A stretch of DNA of 10,371 bases from an uncultured Eubacteriales bacterium (lineage in GTDB: Bacteria; Bacillota; Clostridia; Peptostreptococcales; Anaerovoracaceae), in assembly GCA_902766915.1 (NCBI GenBank), contig CACXFN010000065.1, positions 1 to 10,371 of the forward strand, written 5' to 3'. The translations under genes were made by a program, and so were the position numbers. The notes below the pieces were generated by a model. The model was given only the letters and a program-made list of their open reading frames with translations, was not told the DNA's origin and ran no database searches. Positions 6,159-10,371 of this stretch are shown here, piece by piece. Positions within the stretch are counted from its first letter, which is position 1. Each line of letters begins with the position of its first letter.

Positions 6159-7711
6159 AAAGCAAACTAAACTTGGACCCAAAGGTCGTTGAAAGCGCCC
6201 GCAATCACGCACGAAATATCGCGCATGACATGCAGGAATTCATCGACAGACACACCACAGTGAGTACAGAGCGTACAATCTTAAGACTCCTTGGTGTGGA
6301 TGGAGTGGATGATGTTGAAACGCCACTCCCCAATGTAGTGGTGGATCACATCAAAGATGCCGGTGCCCTTCCAAGAGGCGTTGCCTATTGGATGGGTAAT
6401 GCTATGATTCAGACAGGTCTAACTCCTCAGGAAATTGCAGAAAAAGTTGCGACAGGTGAGTTGGAACTAACCAAGCTTGAAACTGTTAGCGCGGAAGAAG
6501 CTAAGGAAGCAATCATGCCAACGGTACACGAGGTGCTTCACAGAATCAAAGCTCAGACGAAGAAGAGAGAAGAGTATCTGGAAAGACTTGGCGAAGGACC
6601 GGAACCTTATCTCTACGTAATTGTTGCCACCGGTAATATCTTTGAAGACGTTATCCAGGCTCAGGCGGCGGCACGTCAAGGCGCAGATATCATCGCCGTT
6701 ATTCGTTCCACCGCACAGTCATTGCTGGACCACGTTCCTTATGGGGCTACCACTGAAGGTTTTGGTGGTACATGGGCCACACAGGAAAACTTCAAGATTA
6801 TGAGAAAGGCACTGGATGAAGTTGGCGAAGAAGTTGGTCGTTACATTAGACTTTGTAACTATTCATCCGGACTCTGCATGCCTGAAATCGCAGCTATGGG
6901 TGCTATGGAAAGACTGGACGTTATGCTGAATGACGCTATCTATGGTATTCTGTTCAGAGATATCAATATGCAGAGAACTATAGTTGACCAGTTCATGAGC
7001 CGTGTAATCATCGGCTATTGCGGAATCATCTTTAACTCCGGTGAGGATAATTACCTTACGACGGATGATGCATATGAAGCAGCTCATACAGTAACTGCAT
7101 CCCAATTCATCAATGAGCAGTTCGCTGTACTTGCTAATATTCAGGAATGGAAGATGGGACTTGGTCACGCCTTTGAAATGGATCCGGATATTGAAAACGG
7201 ATTCCTCTATGAATTATCTCAGGCAATCATGGCAAGGGAAATCTTCCCCAATGCCAGACTAAAATACATGCCTCCAACCAAGTATATGACAGGTAATATC
7301 TATAAGGGACATATCCAGGATGCCCTCTTCAACCTGGTGGCTATTTGGTCGCATCAAAGCCTGCAACTTTTGGGAATGCTCACAGAGGCTGTTCATACTC
7401 CGCATATGCAGGATAGATATCTTTCTATTGAAAATGCCAATTATATCTTCAATAACTGCCGCGATATCGGTAATGAAGTTGAGTTTAAAGAAGGTGGAAT
7501 CATTCAGACCAGAGCTCAAAACGTACTTAAGAAGGCAGATGAACTTTTGGCAGAGGTAGAGAAGGATGGACTGTTCAGCACGATTGAACAGGGTAAGTTC
7601 GGCGGAGTTAAGCGTCCGAAAGATGGCGGCAAAGGCCTTGATGGCGTATGCGTAAAGGATGATCAGTATTTCAACCCATTCATTCCACTGATGTTGGGAG
7701 GTGAAGAGTAA
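6155..7711 (+). CDS. kamD: Lysine 5,6-aminomutase alpha subunit
   Basis: KamD is the large, TIM-barrel subunit of the adenosylcobalamin- and PLP-dependent enzyme that moves the terminal amino group of beta-lysine (or D-lysine) from C6 to C5. The length of 518 residues is close to the Clostridium sticklandii protein. Typical stretches include VARNxAR-like NHARNIAHDMQEFIDRHTT, LPRGVAYWMGNAM, VATGNIFEDVIQAQAAARQG, YGATTEGFGGTWATQEN and RLCNYSSGLCMPEIA. R184, S189, S238 and Y263 fall at the same numbers as residues that I recall contacting PLP in the C. sticklandii structure. Its ATG overlaps the kamC stop by 4 nt, with AAGGAG just inside kamC, so translation is probably coupled. The stop codon shares one base with the kamE ATG, which fits the tight stoichiometry of the complex. 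Confidence 0.96.
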   Translation: MKSKLNLDPKVVESARNHARNIAHDMQEFIDRHTTVSTERTILRLLGVDGVDDVETPLPNVVVDHIKDAGALPRGVAYWMGNAMIQTGLTPQEIAEKVATGELELTKLETVSAEEAKEAIMPTVHEVLHRIKAQTKKREEYLERLGEGPEPYLYVIVATGNIFEDVIQAQAAARQGADIIAVIRSTAQSLLDHVPYGATTEGFGGTWATQENFKIMRKALDEVGEEVGRYIRLCNYSSGLCMPEIAAMGAMERLDVMLNDAIYGILFRDINMQRTIVDQFMSRVIIGYCGIIFNSGEDNYLTTDDAYEAAHTVTASQFINEQFAVLANIQEWKMGLGHAFEMDPDIENGFLYELSQAIMAREIFPNARLKYMPPTKYMTGNIYKGHIQDALFNLVAIWSHQSLQLLGMLTEAVHTPHMQDRYLSIENANYIFNNCRDIGNEVEFKEGGIIQTRAQNVLKKADELLAEVEKDGLFSTIEQGKFGGVKRPKDGGKGLDGVCVKDDQYFNPFIPLMLGGEE

Positions 7712-8499
7712 TGGCAGATAATAAAACGGCAGTAGCACAGGTTGACCTTACAAAGGTAAAACCTTACGGAGATACATTAAATGACGGTATGATGGAAACC
7801 ATGTTCACCCTTCCTGTACCTTATGGTGAAGAAGCTAACGAAGCTGCACGCCAGTTGGTTAAGAAAATGGGTTGGGAAGATCCTAACGTTATCTATTCTC
7901 ATGACATGGGAGGTGGATTCACATACTTTGTTGTATACGGAAAATGCCAGCACACCGTAGACTACACTAAGATTAAAGTAGTAAAAGTAGAAGTTGATGT
8001 TATGGACCGTGAAGAATGCGGTGATTACATCGGTGAAAACATTGGTCGTGACGTAGTCGTTGTAGGTGCTTCCACAGGTTCCGATGCTCACACTGTAGGT
8101 ATTGATGCTATCATCAATATGAAGGGATTCCACGGACACTTTGGTTTAGAACGTTTCAAAAATGTTGAAGCATATAACCTAGGCTCTCAGGTTCCAAACG
8201 AGGAACTAATCGCTAGAGCAAAGGAAGTAAATGCTGATGCTATTCTGGTTTCACAGACGGTAACCCAGAAGGACATCCACATCATGAACCTGACCAACAT
8301 GGTTGAGCTGGTAGAAGCTGAAGGAATTCGTGACAAGATTCTTCTTTGCTGTGGCGGACCACGTATCTCTCACGAATTGGCTCAGGAACTCGGTTATGAT
8401 GCAGGCTTCGGACCGCACACCTATGCGGAACACGTCATGAGCTATATTGCAACAGAAATTGTGAACCGTGGTTGGCAGAAAAGACCTCCGTTAAAATAA
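7711..8499 (+). CDS. kamE: Lysine 5,6-aminomutase beta subunit (B12- and PLP-binding)
   Basis: KamE supplies the cobalamin-binding Rossmann domain and the PLP lysine of lysine 5,6-aminomutase. The base-off/His-on motif DxHxxG is present as DAHTVG (125-130), with H127 as the lower cobalt ligand. K138 in INMKGFHGHFG lies 11 residues later, the same spacing as H133 and K144 in the C. sticklandii beta subunit as I recall it; that lysine forms the internal aldimine with PLP. Further cobalamin-fold elements are DAILVSQTVTQ and LLCCGGPRIS. The length of 262 residues is normal. The start overlaps the kamD stop (TAATG), and GGGAGG about 9 nt upstream, inside kamD, is the ribosome binding site. It is the last gene before the operon terminator. 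Confidence 0.97.
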   Translation: MADNKTAVAQVDLTKVKPYGDTLNDGMMETMFTLPVPYGEEANEAARQLVKKMGWEDPNVIYSHDMGGGFTYFVVYGKCQHTVDYTKIKVVKVEVDVMDREECGDYIGENIGRDVVVVGASTGSDAHTVGIDAIINMKGFHGHFGLERFKNVEAYNLGSQVPNEELIARAKEVNADAILVSQTVTQKDIHIMNLTNMVELVEAEGIRDKILLCCGGPRISHELAQELGYDAGFGPHTYAEHVMSYIATEIVNRGWQKRPPLK

Positions 8500-8611
8500 T
8501 AATATATGTAATAGCATTAACTGAGAGTTTCAAAAAATCGACTGAGACAGGAGATAAAAGAATTGAGGCAATAAGAAAAGTCGATCTAAGAAAAGCCAAT
8601 CAAAGTAAGAG
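8500..8611. other. Non-coding 3' region after kamE
   Basis: This AT-rich stretch between the kamE stop and the terminator has no convincing gene: the only open frame overlaps the end of kamE, has no ribosome binding site and runs through the terminator hairpin. A 7-bp inverted repeat, ATCGACT (8537-8543) with AGTCGAT (8579-8585), could form a loose stem in the 3' untranslated RNA. Nothing else is seen. Confidence 0.5.
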
Positions 8612-8647
8612 AAGACGAAGGTGTATTTTTCACCTTCGTTTTATCTT
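8612..8647 (+). terminator. Rho-independent terminator after kamE
   Basis: The arms AAGACGAAGGTG (8612-8623) and CACCTTCGTTTT (8631-8642) pair over 12 bp with one G-T wobble around a 7-nt T-rich loop, and the right arm ends in a T-run followed by ATCTT. This is a strong intrinsic terminator for the kam operon. The T-run is on the plus strand, so it mainly ends rightward transcription. Confidence 0.88.
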
Positions 8648-8705
8648 GCTTGAACCCGGATTAAAAGTCTGCAACAATTTGACACGGCCAGATTGAAATC
8701 AATTT

Positions 8706-8734
8706 TTGTTAGTATATCCGAGTTATGCTATAAT
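8706..8734 (+). promoter_or_regulatory. Promoter for kup (extended -10)
   Basis: TTGTTA (8706-8711) and a perfect TATAAT (8729-8734) are separated by 17 bp, and TGC directly before the -10 makes an extended -10 element. It lies downstream of the kam terminator and upstream of kup. The predicted start is near 8741, so the whole 13-bp repeat array would be transcribed as part of a leader of about 128 nt. This is the best sigma-A promoter in the window. Confidence 0.75.
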
Positions 8735-8743
8735 ACTGTGGAT

Positions 8744-8834
8744 ATGAATTACGCGCACGAATTGTAGGCAAGAATTGCAAACATGAATTGCGAGCGTGAA
8801 GTGCAGACATGAATTACGCGCACGAATTGCGGAA
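8744..8834 (+). repeat. Seven tandem 13-bp repeats in the kup leader
   Basis: Starting at 8744 the sequence divides without gaps into seven 13-bp units: ATGAATTACGCGC, ACGAATTGTAGGC, AAGAATTGCAAAC, ATGAATTGCGAGC, GTGAAGTGCAGAC, ATGAATTACGCGC and ACGAATTGCGGAA. GAATT is kept in six of the seven, and a near-consensus is ATGAATTGCGNRC. Units 1-2 and 6-7 share an exact 21-bp direct repeat 65 bp (five units) apart. The following 13 bases (from 8835) are too diverged to count. The array sits between the promoter and the kup ribosome binding site. Because 13 is not a multiple of three it does not encode a repeated peptide. Its role is unknown. Confidence 0.9.
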
Positions 8835-8868
8835 AATGATTTAAAAGTGAACTAGGAGAAGTATAGAT

Positions 8869-10371
8869 TTGAGCATTGATTCTGATAACAAAAAACAAAA
8901 GGTAAGCGGTGCCTTGTTTCTTATAACCATAGGCATCGTTTATGGTGATATAGGAACATCCCCCATGTATGTTATGAAATCCATTCTAGAGGGAAATGGG
9001 GGAATCAATCAGGTTAATCAGGAATTCATTATTGGATCATTATCCCTGGTAATTTGGACTATTACCTTGCTAACTACAATTAAGTACGTGCTGATTGCAA
9101 TGAAGGCTGACAACCATGGCGAAGGTGGAATATTTTCGCTATATGCCCTGGTGCGTAATTATGGCAAGTGGTTAATCGTTCCAACAATTCTGGGTGGTGC
9201 TGCCCTTCTGGCTGATGGAGTTCTCACGCCTGCCGTTACGGTTACAACTGCAGTTGAGGGATTAAGAAGTATCGGCAGGGTGGATGCGATGCTTGGTCCT
9301 TCCTATCATAAAGTCATCATAATTACACTTGTGATTATTTCTGCCTTGTTTATGGTTCAACGAATGGGCACCAGCAAGATCGGTAAGGCTTTTGGCCCAG
9401 TAATGCTTATCTGGTTCCTGTTCCTGGGTGGAAGCGGACTGTTAAAAATAGCATCTTTCCCCATTGTACTATCTGCAATTAATCCGCTATATGCGATTAA
9501 AGTTCTTTTTTCTCCATATAATAAGCTGGGGTTCATGATTTTGGGTAGTGTCTTCCTGGCAACAACAGGTGCAGAGGCTCTGTACTCTGACATGGGCCAT
9601 GTGGGGCGAAACAATGTTTATTTCAGTTGGCCCTTCGTAAAGGTGTGTCTGATTTTAAATTATCTGGGTCAGGGGGCTTGGATAATAAAGAATCAAGGGG
9701 ATGCTTCTCTAGCCAATATGGAAGATATGAATCCATTCTTTATGATGCTTCCTGAGGGACTTAGACCTTTCGCCATTCTTTTGGGAGCAGCTGCAGCAAT
9801 TATAGCTTCCCAGGCTCTAATTACAGGATCTTTTACTTTAGTATCCGAAGCCATAAACCTTGATTTATTGCCACACTTGGAAATACGCTATCCTTCGGAT
9901 ACTAAGGGACAGCTTTATATCGGTGCGGTGAATAATATCCTTTGGATTGGATGTAGCTTGGTGGTACTTTATTTCCGCTCCGGTTCCAGAATAGAATCCG
10001 CCTACGGATTGGCTATTACCATGACAATGCTCATGACGACTGTACTTATTTCGGTATACCTGCGTCATGTAAAAGGCCAGGGGCTATTCTCCTGGCTTGT
10101 TCTTCTGGTCTTTGGAGTAATTGAAGGCATATTCTTTGTTTCCAGTCTGGGGAAGCTGTTGGTTGGAGGCTATGTAACAGTAATAATAACCTTGATTTTG
10201 GTATTCCTGATGGTAATCTGGTATAGAGGAACCAAATTGGAAAAACAGTATAATACCAACCTGGGCATAGTGGATTTCATAGATAATCTGGAGGTGCTGC
10301 ACCAGGACGAGGAAGTGCCACTTATGGCGAACAATCTGGTTTACCTGGACGGACATAAGGATTTTGAATCA
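8869..10371 (+). CDS. kup: Kup-family potassium uptake protein (3' end outside window)
   Basis: The frame is open for 501 codons to the window edge. Kup proteins are K+/H+ symporters of the inner membrane, usually of about 620-670 residues, so most of the membrane part and only the start of the C-terminal cytoplasmic region are present. Family motifs in order are GIVYGDIGTSPMYVMKSI (22-39), ADNHGEGGIFSLYAL (80-94), ADGVLTPAVTV (115-125), TTGAEALYSDMGH (232-244), GQGAWIIKN, NPFFMMLP, IIASQALITGSFTL and AYGLAIT. Long hydrophobic segments follow throughout. The start is TTG: an in-frame stop lies at 8848-8850, AGGAG (8854-8858) is 10 nt upstream of the TTG, and the next in-frame ATG (8965) falls inside the conserved YGDIGTSP region. 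It has its own promoter and an unusual repeat-rich leader. A functional link with lysine fermentation is not evident beyond adjacency. Confidence 0.95.
   Translation, partial: MSIDSDNKKQKVSGALFLITIGIVYGDIGTSPMYVMKSILEGNGGINQVNQEFIIGSLSLVIWTITLLTTIKYVLIAMKADNHGEGGIFSLYALVRNYGKWLIVPTILGGAALLADGVLTPAVTVTTAVEGLRSIGRVDAMLGPSYHKVIIITLVIISALFMVQRMGTSKIGKAFGPVMLIWFLFLGGSGLLKIASFPIVLSAINPLYAIKVLFSPYNKLGFMILGSVFLATTGAEALYSDMGHVGRNNVYFSWPFVKVCLILNYLGQGAWIIKNQGDASLANMEDMNPFFMMLPEGLRPFAILLGAAAAIIASQALITGSFTLVSEAINLDLLPHLEIRYPSDTKGQLYIGAVNNILWIGCSLVVLYFRSGSRIESAYGLAITMTMLMTTVLISVYLRHVKGQGLFSWLVLLVFGVIEGIFFVSSLGKLLVGGYVTVIITLILVFLMVIWYRGTKLEKQYNTNLGIVDFIDNLEVLHQDEEVPLMANNLVYLDGHKDFES

Noticed and set aside
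7259..7738. 159-codon minus-strand frame opposite the kamD 3' end
   Set aside because: It lies opposite well conserved KamD and KamE sequence and resembles no protein family that I know.
8472..8696. 74-codon plus-strand frame overlapping the end of kamE
   Set aside because: It starts inside kamE, has no ribosome binding site, and reads through the terminator hairpin.
8744..8834. CRISPR array
   Set aside because: The 13-bp units are directly adjacent with no spacers, and no cas genes are present.
8741..8868. c-di-AMP (ydaO-type) riboswitch in the kup leader
   Set aside because: Kup genes in Firmicutes often carry this riboswitch, but I see none of its conserved core here; the leader is short and mostly the 13-bp repeats.

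Overview
The window carries most of an anaerobic L-lysine fermentation locus, followed by a truncated Kup-type potassium transporter gene. The gene set, the strong AGGAGG-type ribosome binding sites and the moderate base composition suggest an amino-acid-fermenting anaerobe of the Clostridia. Fusobacteria carry a similar cluster, so the phylum is an inference and not proven.

Layout. Bases 1-125 (minus strand) hold the 5' end of a gene whose product resembles the N-terminus of the Kdd protein encoded further right, so a second Kdd-like dehydrogenase is transcribed leftward. Bases 126-397 are a divergent intergenic region with candidate promoter elements and repeated GTCYTTGAA-like words. Next come kal (398-790), kdd (833-1894) and kamA (1939-3204). 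A 173-bp non-coding gap follows, holding a candidate promoter and a perfect 14-bp hairpin just upstream of kamB (3378-4457). kamC (4491-6158), kamD (6155-7711) and kamE (7711-8499) follow closely; kamC/kamD overlap by 4 nt and kamD/kamE by 1 nt. A rho-independent terminator (8612-8647) ends the operon. A new promoter (8706-8734) then leads into a leader made largely of seven tandem 13-bp repeats (8744-8834). The kup gene starts at a TTG (8869) and runs off the right edge.

How the genes work together. KamA turns L-lysine into L-beta-lysine. The KamD-KamE complex (adenosylcobalamin and PLP) moves the terminal amino group to give 3,5-diaminohexanoate. KamB and KamC are the cluster's P-loop and MutS-like ATPases, thought to keep the B12 enzyme active. 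Kdd oxidises 3,5-diaminohexanoate to 3-keto-5-aminohexanoate. Kal removes ammonia from 3-aminobutyryl-CoA to give crotonyl-CoA. The step between Kdd and Kal (Kce, the 3-keto-5-aminohexanoate cleavage enzyme) is not encoded in this window; in the Fusobacterium cluster, as I recall it, kce lies between kal and kdd.

Most of the window is a recognisable pathway. The less explained parts are the divergent kdd-like gene, the missing kce, the structured leader before kamB and the 13-bp tandem repeats in front of kup.
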